Assembly: GCA_024500155.1 (NCBI GenBank)
Contig: CM044874.1
Location: 1,491,001 to 1,555,000 of the forward strand
Length of the DNA: 64,000 bases
Source of the DNA: Chenopodium formosanum
Lineage: Eukaryota; Streptophyta; Magnoliopsida; Caryophyllales; Amaranthaceae
Reading direction: 5' to 3'
Of the stretch, positions 45,863 to 57,658 are shown one piece after another. The first letter of the stretch is position 1; every line of letters begins with the position of its first letter. Both the position numbers and the translations under genes were made by a program. Under the pieces are notes generated by a model that worked only from the letters and a program-made list of their open reading frames with translations, did no database searches and was not told where the DNA came from.

Positions 45863-47703
45863 ATATATATAAACTTGTGTTTTCTCTAGTTTGACTAAGT
45901 CACAATCACTGTAAATGCAATCAAACAATTCAATAAGGAGCCATTCCTTGTCTCCGTGAAATGTTTTCAACTTGTCATATATAGTAGACTTCCTCGTTTT
46001 TTTTTTAGTTGCAAATTTGCAATGCTTCGACTTAATTACATTTTTGTTGATTTATAACAATTCAGTCATAATTATATGCGTGTAATCTATCAATGAATAA
46101 CAATTGTATAAGTTGTAATTTATTAAACTACATTAAAACGAATCTAACAAAATATCCCACGTGGTACAATATGTCAATATTATCAATAGCTTAGTTTAAA
46201 ACATTAAAACTAAAAAACAGGAAAAGTGTTTCATTTCATATGTACTTTTTCCCCTTTGTTTAAGTTTAACGATAAGCATCATATCAAAAATTGATTTACC
46301 ATTTGGCCCAACATCACACTAGTGATATATACATGTAGTTTTCATAAATTTCATCTCTTAACTGCTTGGCCAAAAGCAAGTTGACTAATGTAAGAAGGCC
46401 CATTGGTACTATCTTTAGTTCTTTTATCTTATCTTGTCTATTTTTTGACAACACTTTACTTGGCAGTTGGCTCTTAATAATATTTTTATGGCCTTTTAGA
46501 CCACCTTTTCATCTTTTTCAGTAAAAAAATGTGGGTGATATAGTGATACTTATGATTTGAACTTCTTCTCCAATAGAAAAATTGCACTTTATAATTATTT
46601 TGCAATTCAAGTTACATTTTACAAAGTTGGTGTTTAGGGGAGGAGGAGACATTAATGAACTATGAATGGATAGGAAACTAGTAACATGATATCTTCTCCA
46701 TTTTCTCCATTTCCTTTAGAAAATGGATGGTTAGTTTTCTAATGAAGGGTTTGAATGGACATGATGAATGCAAAAGTAAGTGTTTTTTATACCTCAGGTG
46801 TCATAATATGATTAAAGACAGGTAAAAATACCGGCAAAAAAAATAAAGTTAAATAAAGCAATAAAATATCGACTATATAGAAAATTAAAAAAAGAAATCA
46901 AGGTTAGTATGAGAACATGTCAAGATCATGTAAAATCCACACAAAGAAATTAAAGAGGTCACTACAAAGCATCACCATTCTTTCACAAACCCTTTTGAAT
47001 AAACCCTTGCACCTTAAGAATAATGTCACATAATACGTGACATACTTGTCAATTTGTTTGTTAGTTTTACTTTCTTTTCAAAAGAAAATAGAATTAGTTA
47101 CCATTCCTCAAGCGAGCAATAAATCTCCAAACTCACAAAATATTTTGATCCCTTACCCAATTGGTGATGCTTTTATTTGGAGTATATCAACATCAATAAG
47201 TACATTACAACCAACATAAAAAGTACACAAATGTTGTGAAAGAGAACAAAAGTCTTAATCTAGACATTGTTCCTTCTAGTCTTGTACAACTAATACGAGT
47301 CTTGAACGTATTTAAAAAAGCTCTATCTTTGAATTACCTAACCTTCAATTTTACCTCCTCTCTCTGTTCATTTTAATCCTTAATATGTACACATACAAAA
47401 TGTTAAATAATGATAATTTAAATTAAATTTATGAGAGTAGATCACAATGGCATTCATTTTGAGGAAGCTTTCAATGTAACATAATTAATAAATTCAATGT
47501 ATTTCATCATTTTATTATAAGGAAATGTGTCTAACTGGTCTAGAATCTGTTAAGATTATTCAACCCACCTCAGTTTAGTAGGCAACACCTCTTGTGAGTT
47601 AGGATTGATAAGGAAAGAGCAAGTAAGACATTTCTCAGTTTCTCACCCCCAAAGTATCGACATATCCTGTATGAAGTTTGATTCTATAACTTATTTTTAA
47701 GGC
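45863..47703. other. Intergenic DNA, no gene seen
   Basis: AT-rich, no supported feature. Confidence 0.5.
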
Positions 47704-47881
47704 TGTTTTTGTCTGGATCCGATTACTCGAGAACCTGAGTCCGAGATCCTGATACTCTTATCGGCAAGCTGAGAACCTACACAATGAACAGAGGTTAGCT
47801 AGCCCCGGGGTGATCCGGGGATAACCACTCCGATGATAAAGTTAGAATGTGTTTAAGAAGAGAAGTAAGAGAGAGAAAGTT

Positions 47882-47925
<44 letters not shown>

Positions 47926-48167
47926 ATAAATGCTAACCTCATTAATGAAGCTTAACCTACTATTTATAATAATCCTCGTGACAGGTGGCTGCATGGCATG
48001 CAGACCACCTTGCGCCAAGTGTCAAATTACTGATGACACGTGCCACTTGCTGACAAGCTGATATGTATGCCGATTTCACAAGTCCAAGAGTAGCTAATAA
48101 TCCGAACCCGGCTAAGAAACCGGCCCATAAACCCCTTATCGGCCTAATATCAGTATCCTCCCATACA
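47704..48167 (-). mobile_element. Solo LTR with 5-bp TSD
   Basis: The plus strand begins TGTTTTTGTCTGG and ends CTCCCATACA; TG…CA ends hold in both directions. The flanks are AAGGC on each side (47699-47703, 48168-48172). A TATA-like TTATAAATAG lies on the minus strand (about 47961-47970) followed by a CT tract, which sets the orientation. The GA microsatellite 47884-47923 lies inside. A complete element reduced by LTR-LTR recombination. Confidence 0.85.
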
Positions 48168-48176
48168 AAGGCTATG

Positions 48177-48305
48177 AGATACAAATCTTACCGTTAATTA
48201 GACCAAGTAATTCTTGGTATATATTCATTAAAATGATAAGAAGATACAAATCTTACCGTTAATTAGACCAAGTAATTCTTGGTATATATTCATTAAAATG
48301 ATAAG
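48177..48305. repeat. Perfect tandem duplication, 65-bp period
   Basis: AGATACAAATCTTACCGTTA and the following 45 bp occur twice head-to-tail with no difference seen. Confidence 0.95.
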
Positions 48306-48705
48306 ATCAAAGTGCTTATCTTATCTTTGCCAACCTAAACGTTATTGTATGCATTGTGGTTACAATTATGGGCACATTTGAGACACTGTAGTAAAAGTAT
48401 ATTAGCTGAATTTATTTATTAGTTAGTGGGCAAACTTTTCTTGCTTGTACAATCAATAGTAAAGTAAAAGCTACTGATGGATCAAAGTTAAATTATTTGT
48501 TAGTATTTGTTAATACAATCTCATATTCTCTTTGTCACAAAAAGAAGCTAAATATATTTATTACACTTGTTAATACAAAATAATTTAATATACAACCACA
48601 TGAGATGTACGTGTCTTAACTCCTTGTGACGAATATAGTTTATAATCCTGGCCTTTGAAGTATTTCAGCTTAGGGTTGGTTACACAGGATTGTCCGGAGC
48701 TCCGG

Positions 48706-48819
48706 ATCGGACTAGGTTCATATGAGGTCCGATCAAACGATGAACAACAAAGGCGCATAACAATCGGACTAGGTTCATATGATGTCCAATCAAACGATGA
48801 ACAACAAAGGCGTATAACA
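48706..48819. repeat. Tandem duplication, 57-bp period
   Basis: ATCGGACTAGGTTCATATGA followed by AACGATGAACAACAAAGGCG occurs twice with a few differences. Confidence 0.9.
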
Positions 48820-51688
48820 AAAATTTGCTTGAATTGAGAAATATACATACACCGCGTATATGAATAGTTGTGAGGTTATTTGAGTGCGTGACAAAATCAT
48901 TGGTGTATTCACCGTTTTATTTTATCGCTCTCTTTCTAAATTTTGTGAGACCATCTTACCCTAGAATTGGAATTTCTTATCTAAGGCTTCATTTGTTTTG
49001 TTTTGAAGGAAAACAATTGTCATGGAAAATCACTTTTCAAGGAAAACAATTTTCAATAGAAACCATGATTTTGAAGAAAGTTTTTCTTTGTTTGTTTGAT
49101 TAGAGGAAACCTTATTAGGTGATTTTAAGATGATAAGACAGTCTTATTTATAAATTTGTACGTTCGGAGAAACGTGTTTCATCACGAGTATTGGAATCTT
49201 TATCTTCTTATTATGAGTAATGTTGTCTCAAAATAGGAGATTGCATTGTGCGGAAGTTAGGAGACCAGCTTATATATAACGCTATTGTGCTATCATATTG
49301 ATACGGATTATATATAAGATATGCTAAGGATGTTATAATTTCCAAATATGTCACAGTCACAAGCATTATATGAATATAGTTACATACTGTTAATTCATGC
49401 TGTTCATATCAAAAATGCTTCCAGAATTTCTTCACAGTTGTTGATAATGGCGGACCAAATTAGTGAGTACCATGATATTTGATTAGTATCTCCAATATCT
49501 ATCTCACTATGACGGACATTATTCGACATTGACTCGATCTGTTGTAAATTTCCTAATTTGTGCATGTCGTTTGTACCTATTTTTAAGTAGTCGCATCCTT
49601 GCGGGGTACATTTTGGTTTTTATCTAGATCACTCAAACGCCTTTAAAATGACCTATACTGATTACCTTATTTGAATTACACCATTTAAATTTTAAGAATA
49701 TCGGGAATTATAAGGTGATTAATGGCTTTATTATATTATGAATTTAACTAACAAACTCATCCTAAAAATTACTTCTACATGTCAACTACGTACACCAACA
49801 ATTGCATTATGCCATTATTATGCCCAATTTCGATAAGTCAATAGAGTATGGACTACTTGCTTGATTATGTGTACTGTGACCCAAACTAACACGAAACCAA
49901 ATTGGGCAACATACTAAGCTACTCAAATATGAAGTATGAGTCAATGTCTAAAATACATGACCCAATTTATAAGACATGTTTTCAACCTTCTACACCTATT
50001 GTCAAGCATAGTATGAAAAGCCTTCTCACCCTTTTTATACTTGAAACTAAAATCTTACACGTACTATTTTTACCATTAATATCTTCTAATTATATTTTAA
50101 TTTTTAGATTATGTGTTTGATAAGCGCATAATATAGACAACAACATATAAAATGTAAAATTGAGAAACAGCTAGCGTAGAAAAATAGATGAGATTAACAC
50201 TCATATATATATATATATATATATTTTCTTAATAGCTTTCATGGAGGATAAACAAGAGAGATAACAAAGGAGATACTACCCTCTCCATCTCACAAAATCT
50301 TTAAAGTGGAGTTACATATAGGTTTAAATTGGCTAAACTAATAAATATGAGCCTTAAGCGCTTAATAATTGTCCACCTAGTGGTTGCTTATATAATATAA
50401 GGAAACCCTAAATTATTTCCCAATGATCGATATCGTCATAAGACTCATAAGCATACGTAAATAGGTTGCAAAAATGTCTTTACTCAACTAGGCACGGACG
50501 TGCTATGTAGGATTGTAGGGCACGTCCATGTCCCTTCCCCATGCAGCTTCGACAGTCTTTCGTAAAACGGTTATAACTTTCTCGTATCTTATCAGAATTG
50601 GACATATGACCTACCGTTGAAAAGCTAGCTCTTGAAACAACCTATCACCTCCAACTAGAATCATCTTAAGATTACTTTTGGATTAAGAGATATGTGCATT
50701 TGAAGTTAGCCTTTTGCCATTTCACTAGATTTCAAGTACAATTAACACATATCATACATAACTTTGAAAAAAAAGTTTGTAATAATCAAATTAAATTCTG
50801 AAATGTAATTCTACCACTTAAAGATCAATATAATTTTTATAAATTATCGCCATTTAATCAAAAACACCTATTTTCCTCTCTTCTAAATCAAAGTTAGCAA
50901 ATGTTGTACTCCTATCATTTTTACACAAGGATAAAACTCTGAATTTAATTTGAGACCCAACATCATAGATAGCCTTAAGATAACTAACTAACTACACGAT
51001 TACTCATATACTTGTATAACATAATTAATTTTATTTTTTCATTATTTAATTTGTCATGTTAAAGAAAGAATATACTCTTAAGTATATTACATTACAAAAA
51101 CACCTAAAAATAAAAGCACTTACCTGAAGGTACCATATATGTACGGCGTGCAAATTAAAAACAAAATGGGAGCTTTCCACTCTAAGTGTGCATGTCCAAT
51201 AAATAGCTCTTAACATGATAAAACAAGAACAATAGGACAAGAATTTATTCTTTTTTTTTGGAATTTATTTTTTTTCAAAAGTGAACAGTAGAAAGTAATT
51301 TTCTTTATTTATATTCTTTTATTTATTTATTTATTTATTTATTTATATAGTTATTTATTGTTAAAACAGTACAAATTACTATTGTGGTTTATGAAGAAAA
51401 GGAAAATGAATCACATAATATGAATTTGATGTGATCGTTTAACGATATGATGCAAAGTGATCAAAGCTACACTAATACTAATAGAAACTAGCTAGGCCAC
51501 TATTTAAGAACAATTTAGCCCTCCCTTTTAGAGCTTATTCTGCCATGTACATGAATTATTGTACGTCCATGCAATGCGTGCATCTTGACTAGTAATAAGC
51601 ATTGTAAAATTTGAATAATAAACTATATATGATGTATACGGTACGGATTTACATTAGTTTAAAATGGATTTTCAATTCTGTATATTTA
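48820..51688. other. Intergenic DNA, no gene seen
   Basis: AT-rich. (TA)n at about 50202-50224 and (TTTA)n at 51317-51346. The ACTACC…CTCCATCTCACAAAATC stretch at 50276 may be one end of a MITE. Confidence 0.5.
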
Positions 51689-51875
51689 GGGCCTGTTCAT
51701 ATTTACTTATTTTCAGTTCAGTTCAGTTCAGCTCTTAATTTCCCTCTCTCATAAAATATTCATTTCAGCTTAGTTCAGTTCAGTTCAGTTCAGTTCAGCT
51801 CCAATCAGTTCAGTTTAGTTCAACTCCAATCAGTTCAGTTCAGTTCAGCTCAATTCAATAAATATGAACAGGCCC
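51689..51875. mobile_element. Tourist-like MITE of the CAGTT family, copy 6
   Basis: GGGCCTGTTCATATTTAC and AATAAATATGAACAGGCCC ends, with TTA on both sides. CAGTT arrays around ATAAAATATTCATTTCAGCT. Confidence 0.85.
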
Positions 51876-51878
51876 TTA

Positions 51879-51955
51879 GGGTTTGTTCTGATTTACTGAA
51901 TTGAGTTGAACTGAATTAAACTGATTGGAGCTGAACTGAACTAAATTAAAATCCA
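51879..51955. mobile_element. Partial CAGTT-family MITE abutting copy 6
   Basis: GGGTTTGTTCTGATTTACTG starts directly after the shared TTA of copy 6, followed by AACTG pentamers. The right end is missing. Confidence 0.65.
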
Positions 51956-52097
51956 TATCTTGGTTCTGCATTTAACATATACTTGTATTATACAAAATAT
52001 TTCAAAGATTATGAACAATACACAACACATAGCTAGATTTTATTTATTTATCTATTTTAAAATTCATTCAACTACAAAAATGACCTTACATTAATGT

Positions 52098-52139
52098 ATG
52101 ATTGGAGGTATGCTTGCGACAAAGTATACCTCCAATCAT
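52098..52139. repeat. Hairpin with perfect 14-bp arms
   Basis: ATGATTGGAGGTAT and ATACCTCCAATCAT are separated by 14 nt. It sits immediately left of the long-TIR element. Confidence 0.9.
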
Positions 52140-52688
52140 AAGTTTATAAAAATTATCGCCATTAAGTAGACCTTTTTGCGACAAAGGCCCTTTTATAAAA
52201 AAAGTGGCACAAAACGTCCTTATATCATGTTTGAGTTGTAAGGAAGGTCCTTTGACCATTTTCCAGCGTTGACTTTTTATTTTTCGGCCAAAAAAAGCCA
52301 CGTGTAAAGCACGTGACTTATTAAGTTCTCTTTTTTCCCTATTTTCTTTCATTGTGGGGAGAATTAGCCTTGAATTACTTTCAATAGCCTTCAATTTTAA
52401 TTTATGGGATTACAATTGAAGTTTTAGTGTAATTGTTTTCAGAAATTAGGGTTTAATAGGCGAATAAAAAGGGAAAAACAAGGGGGAAAAGGAGGGAGAA
52501 AAAGGGAACTTAGACGTGACTTTTTTTGGCCGAAAAATAAAAAAAGTTAACGTCGGAAAATGGTCAAAGGACCTTCCTCACAACCTAAACATGATATAAG
52601 GACCTTTTGTGCCACATTTTTTTTATAAAAGGGTCTTTGTTACAAAAAGGTCTACTTAAAAGGACCTTCCTCACAAATTTTCCTTTAC
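52140..52688. mobile_element. Long-TIR (MULE-like) element
   Basis: 52162-52305 and 52513-52659 are inverted copies, about 85-90% identical by eye (TTAAGTAGACCTTTTTG, ATATCATGTTT, GGAAGGTCCTTTGACCATTT, TTTTTCGGCCAAAAAAAG). The right side extends further outward (AAGGACCTTCCTCACAAATT). The left end has diverged and no 9-bp TSD is evident. No coding region. Confidence 0.65.
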
Positions 52689-52778
52689 TTTTTTCTCCCG
52701 TTTCTTAAATACCAGTGAGAAAACATACTAAAGAGGAACTACATAACTGTATATTATTCTAAAAAAAAAAAATTTATA

Positions 52779-53036
52779 CTTTCTCCGTTTTTATTTTATT
52801 GCACTATTAGGACTTTTACGATATTCACTTAATCTTCTTTGACCATCATTTGTGATTTATACATTAGGAAAAATATAGTCATGTGGGATCTAGTTAGATT
52901 CGTATCGAACTCTACTTTTTAAATATCAAATTTTTATAATTTTTACAAAAGTATAATTGAAGATATTAATAGATAAAGTAATACATTGACAAGCGTGAAA
53001 TCCCTTATGATGCAATAAAAAAAAGAACGGAGGAAC
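52779..53036. mobile_element. Stowaway-like MITE
   Basis: Left CTTTCTCCGTTTTTATTTTA with TTGCAC following, right GATGCAATAAAAAAAAGAAC followed by GGAGG; TA on both sides. 258 bp. Confidence 0.6.
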
Positions 53037-53514
53037 TATATTGGGAATATGGTACTGAGGGAGTATATTGATTTGTGTAAATGCGATTTTGTGTAGCATA
53101 TAGGATATACAACTGTTATACACAATCCGAAATTTATTTCTTCGTAATAATTTATGTCCTAGAAAATGGTATACTACTTGCCACATATATTACATGATTG
53201 TCAACTTGTCAACTTCAGTATGGGCAGTTCACTTCATGTGGATGAAAATATTATATAGTCTACAAAAAACTTTATAACTTGTGTAATGAAAAGTAGAAAT
53301 TTTGAATGATATAGTTTGTATATAGGATGTCACTTGCTACCTTTTTAGTGCTTCCCAGGGGCGGATCTAGGGGGGGTTCAAGGGGGTTCATTGAACCCAC
53401 AGATTTTTTGGAAAAAAATTATAATTTTTAATTTTTATTTTTTTTTAAAAAAAAAAAGAAAAGAAAAAGGGTTAAAATAAATTTCTGTGAGAATAATAAT
53501 CATGTGGGTAAGTT

Positions 53515-53600
53515 TGGTGCATTGGTAAGGCTTTGTGAAATAGAGCAGCGCACTTTTTTAATGTCTTAGGTCTTAGGTTCGACACCTACTGCCCTAACTT
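53515..53600 (+). other. tRNA-like module in the hAT element
   Basis: TTTGGTGCATTGGTAAGGC resembles an A box (TRGYNNANNGG-like) and, about 60 bp later, TTAGGTTCGACACCTACTG contains a B-box match GGTTCGACACC. Similar modules lie at the matching position of the elements at 232-681 and 18874-21043. It does not fold as a normal tRNA by eye. Confidence 0.5.
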
Positions 53601-54831
53601 AGAAATTAGAATTATAAATTTTTACTTATTTTTTTTTTTAATTTTTTATTTTTTTTATACTGACAATTAAAAATACCCAAAAGCGTCGCAATTCTTCTTC
53701 TTCGCTCTCTCTTTGGCACACTCAATTCTCCACCGTCGCACCGTCGCACACCTCGCCTCACCTTCCATCACCAATTGCCGACTAGGTACCACCAACTCTT
53801 CTCCTCTTTTCTTGACTATTCTGGTTGTTATTTCTTGCATTGGCTTAAGAATTTAGAACAACCCTTTTCGAAATTTTTAATTTTGATGATTTTATGATTA
53901 ATTCTGAGTGATTTAATTCAGTTTATTTTGGGAATTTTGAGTTATTAATTCAGTTTATTTGGGGAATTTTGAGTTATTTAAAGTTGTGGTGAATGATCTT
54001 AGGGTTTAAGTGTATACAGTATACTGCATTATCTATTTGGCTTGATTATAACATAGCTTTGCGATACCCAATTGTAAATTGTAATGTAAATTTATTAGTG
54101 ATTAAGATTAATGATTATCCTCTAATTTGGGGTTATTTAACTATAAATTTCTTGTTGTTTTCGAGTAATTGGGTTTCGGGTGAACTCATGTTGAGTATCC
54201 GAAAATAAGTCAGCTTTATTACCAGGCATAGTTGCACAATGAGTTTGATATGATTGGGTAAGATCATTTCTAGGTAATCTCAGTATATGCTATATAATTG
54301 AGTGTTTGATGTATTGGGTTTTAGATGGATTGAATCAATTGTGCTGGGTCTAATTTATCCTTTGAAAGTATAATTATGAAGTTTCCAATTATATGAGGAA
54401 ACCAAGGCTTATGAATTTCATGTTGTAATCCAGCAATTGGGTTTCGGTCAACTCGTCGGACGAGGGGCGACTGTTCTGAATTCAGAGTTCAAAGTTCTTC
54501 TACAATTGTGAGTCCTCTTAATCTCTTATTCCTCTACTCCTATTAATTCTTAATCTTGGTTTGCTTGTTTTATTTTTTAAATTGGTTTATGGTTTTGATA
54601 TATTGTTGAATTGTTGAGAAATTGAATTGTAGAAACTTAGAAATTAGAATTATAAATTTTTACTTGTTTTTTTTTTTTTTTTTTGAAATAAATTTTTTAC
54701 TTGTTCTGTTAATTGAAATTTGATAATTAGAAGAAGTTTATATTGTCAAATTTGTGTTTATTGGGGACTTGTGATTTTAATTGATAATTAATTGTGTATT
54801 ATGTAAAAAATAAGTTGCGGAATAGTACAGG

Positions 54832-54951
54832 TGATCAACTATTGAATGATAGTTTAGTTACTTATCTTGAGAGAGATTTATTTGCAAGAGTTAGTGATGA
54901 TGATGTATTAGCACGCTTTCAAAGTAGGAAAACTCGTAGAATGCTTTTGTA
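54832..54951 (+). pseudogene. C-terminal end of a hAT transposase (ZMYM1/TTF-type family)
   Basis: After an acceptor-like ATAGTACAG, the frame reads QLLNDSLVTYLERDLF then ARVSDDDVLARFQSRKTRRM and LL stop. The LND-LV-YLERD-F…F-S-KTRR pattern is the C-terminal tail of plant zinc-finger MYM-type/TTF hAT transposases, as I recall it. The hAT dimerisation and catalytic domains are absent. Confidence 0.7.
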
Positions 54952-55111
54952 GGTTTTTTTTTTATTATTTTTTTTTATTGTGTAATCCATCCATTTGTGA
55001 TAAAAATTTGATTTATGTATTGAATTTTTAATCAAAATATGATCATCGTTTTTTTTTTTTAAGATTTCGAACCCACAGTTCAGAATTCCTGGATACGCCA
55101 CTGGTGCTTCC

Positions 55112-55846
55112 TATAGAGGTGCAAGTGTGTTTTTGGGTCAATTTCATGCTCATCACCCATCGTGGCTTTGACATGTTTATTTGGTTGTCCAGAATCTCGG
55201 CGAAAAGGTGAGGCTTCAAAGAAGAGATAATTCCCATTTCTAAAAGTTTTCTTTATTTTAATATTTTTTAATGACAAGCGACAATAATATACGGTTTTAA
55301 TACAGTAAAATACTTCTTCCTTTTTAAATTTACTTGCAATACACCACTTCGCCATGAATTTTAAGGAGACCTATTTCCATTCTCTTATTGAATGGCAATA
55401 CCATTTCCATTCTCTTATAATCTTATTGAATGGCTTAGCTTACCTATTTTGCAATAATAATGCATGTTTGGGTCATTTTGAAATTTGCTACAGTATAATA
55501 TATACGGTAACTAACCGTAGTTAACAAGCCTTATATGACAACTAACGACTATTCTACTTGGCACAAACTTGGCGTCCAAAATTTTGGTTTAACAGAGCAA
55601 TTGCAAGTTGTAGTGTGCTGTCAAAATACTTGAACTAAGGGGCACGCTCTTCTCACTTTTTTACAATTCATGCCATCAAATAAACGAACTTCGCAAATCT
55701 AGGGCATGAACTTGTATTTCTCACTTTAAGGAAGATATAAGATCAGGTAACGGATAAATTAATTGATATAGTTAATTGGCACATAATAATTAATAAAGTG
55801 TTAAGCTCTAATATTATATATAGTTTTATTTAAGTTTTATACAATA
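55112..55846. other. Intergenic DNA, no supported gene
   Basis: A minus-strand frame around 55080-55355 covers an unidentified stretch (FEASPFRRDSGQPNKHVKAT) but has no homology I can name. Otherwise AT-rich. Confidence 0.4.
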
Positions 55847-56130
55847 CTCCCTCCGTCCCAAAAAGAACGACCCATTTGGTTTGATTGCGCGAGTATTAAG
55901 GAACTTAAGTAAAAAGAAGTAAAAATATATTGGAAAGATAAATTTACATGAGGTTTGTACAAAAATAGAGAGAGAAAGTAATAAAATAACATCGAAAATA
56001 AAATTTTTATATGGGGAAGCTAATTTTGCACAAATATTGTTGCAAATTGGTGGTGTTTTAATGCAAATGAGTCATTCTTTTTGGGACAAAGTTTTGGCCA
56101 AATAGGTCGTTCTTTTTGGGACGGAGGGAG
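55847..56130. mobile_element. Stowaway MITE
   Basis: Textbook ends CTCCCTCCGTCCCAAAAAGA and TCTTTTTGGGACGGAGGGAG, exact inverted repeats, with TA on each side. 284 bp, non-coding. Confidence 0.95.
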
Positions 56131-57158
56131 TAGCTTAATTCGTCCATTTACCTTTTCAAATTACTTTTTTAAATAGTGCATTAAAAAGGTGTGTTGTAAA
56201 TATAAGAAATAGAGGAGGTATTTGACTTTTTATTTTGACTTTAGCTAAAAACTCATTGTCAATGATATAATATTATTTAATTAGGAATGAGCTGAGGAAT
56301 TTATAGTCATTGCAAAAAAAGCTAAGTGTGTTTGTTACATTCTTGATTTTCTTAGGGAAAAGTGGTCGCCATTATTATTGCTAGCTAATTAAGAAATTCA
56401 ACTTTTCATCCAACATAATAGAGGCACTTGTTTACTTAGCCTCTTTCATATTAGTGGAGATTTGCTCGTGGAAGTTCTACTTAATTAATGTGATCAACAA
56501 ATTATGATTAACATTTCCATTATCGTGAAAGCTCTAGAAATTACTACTTCATAAGTTATAAATGTGATACTATAAGTTCCAATTTATGACTAATGGAGTA
56601 ATGGGTGCGTACTATGAATGTTTTCGTGCGTGTTTGTTCATAGTGTTTTAAATGACAACTAATTTGAGGCCCGGGCGATGTCCCGGATTATTTTTTTATA
56701 TAAAAAACTATAGTAAATTGTTTAAAAAAAAACTTTAATAAATTAAAGTGAAATCTATTGGTGGTTTTATAATTTTTTTTTAAAAAACATCATTTTTTTT
56801 AAAATTTTTATTAAACACTATCAAAATTCATTATGAAATATGTAGTAACCTAACTTTTATACTTCATATTAGTTTGTTTTATTTGTTAAAGGAATTTTTA
56901 TCGACCATTATAAATTTCTTTAAAGTATGGATGAGCAAACGAAAGAATGGGGATTAAAAAATAAGAATTTATGAGCATTAATTTTTTGTGAGGAAAAAAT
57001 TAATGATCAATTTTAATATGACATGAATCACATGAGTACATGACTCACATCATTTATCAATTCATGACACGTGGCAAGAATGATGACACGTGACATGATT
57101 ACATTTCTTGCCTTGGGTTTTAATATATATATAGATTACACATACAAAAAATTGAGAG
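56131..57158. other. Intergenic DNA, no gene seen
   Basis: A stretch at 56660-57130 starts GGCCCGGGCGATGTCCCGG and ends near TATATATATAG, like common plant non-autonomous repeats, but its boundaries were not proven. Confidence 0.4.
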
Positions 57159-57300
57159 TGAGGGGTAGCTCAAGTGGTTAAAGCTTCCCTTCCGGTTCCA
57201 ATTGATCTTGGGATCGATTCTCACCCCCGCCCTTGTGGCTCTCTAAACACCAAAAAACACATACATTACCAAATCTCCTTAGTATAATACCAAGAGGCCG
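57159..57300 (+). repeat. tRNA-derived SINE-like sequence
   Basis: GGGGTAGCTCAAGTGGTTAA contains a near-consensus A box (TAGCTCAAGTGG). GATCTTGGGATCGATTCTC, 45 bp later, is B-box-like. The acceptor-stem pairing is poor and a body follows, so a SINE head or degraded tRNA is more likely than a functional tRNA. Confidence 0.55.
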
Positions 57301-57658
57301 GATTTATAATACAGTATCAGTAGATTCGACAAATCAAGCTTCCACCATTAGTTGTTTTTGTCGTGATCCATGATTACGTTATTAATTTTGATTAATTAAG
57401 TAATTAAAGTCTATTTTTAGAGGAATCTGCAGGAAAAAGTCCGTACATACAGTTACATATACACTAGAGCTCTAAAGTCTAAAGAGTCACCAGCAAATAA
57501 TACGATGATTAAAAGGGTTGGATCGTCTGTAAGCTCATGGAGAGTATGAAGAGTCAAGTAATTAATTATTTCTTGACCTCAAAATTAAGAACAATGAAGA
57601 TCCACTATTCCACCCTTCCATTTTTAATTCATGGAATTGAAGGTAATATAATTATTAT

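Larger units (their letters stand above)
53357..55103 (+). mobile_element. hAT transposon deletion derivative
   Basis: Ends CAGGGGCGGATC and GATACGCCACTG, with a perfect 8-bp TSD GTGCTTCC (53349-53356, 55104-55111). Inside the left end: a GGGTTCATTGAACCC hairpin (about 53383-53398), a T/A tract, and a tRNA-like module at about 53515-53600. A GC-richer, CT-rich 5'-UTR-like segment with GTCGCACCGTCGCAC words follows (53680-53790). The transposase end is at 54832-54951. Most of the transposase gene is deleted. Confidence 0.88.

Noticed and set aside
55080..55355. 91-codon minus-strand frame overlapping a hAT element end
   Set aside because: It crosses the hAT terminus and TSD, so it cannot be a single conserved gene.
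56660..57130. Possible Helitron
   Set aside because: No TC start, CTRR end or 3' hairpin could be established.
57159..57300. Candidate functional tRNA gene
   Set aside because: A and B boxes are present but the stems do not pair convincingly and a SINE-like body follows.
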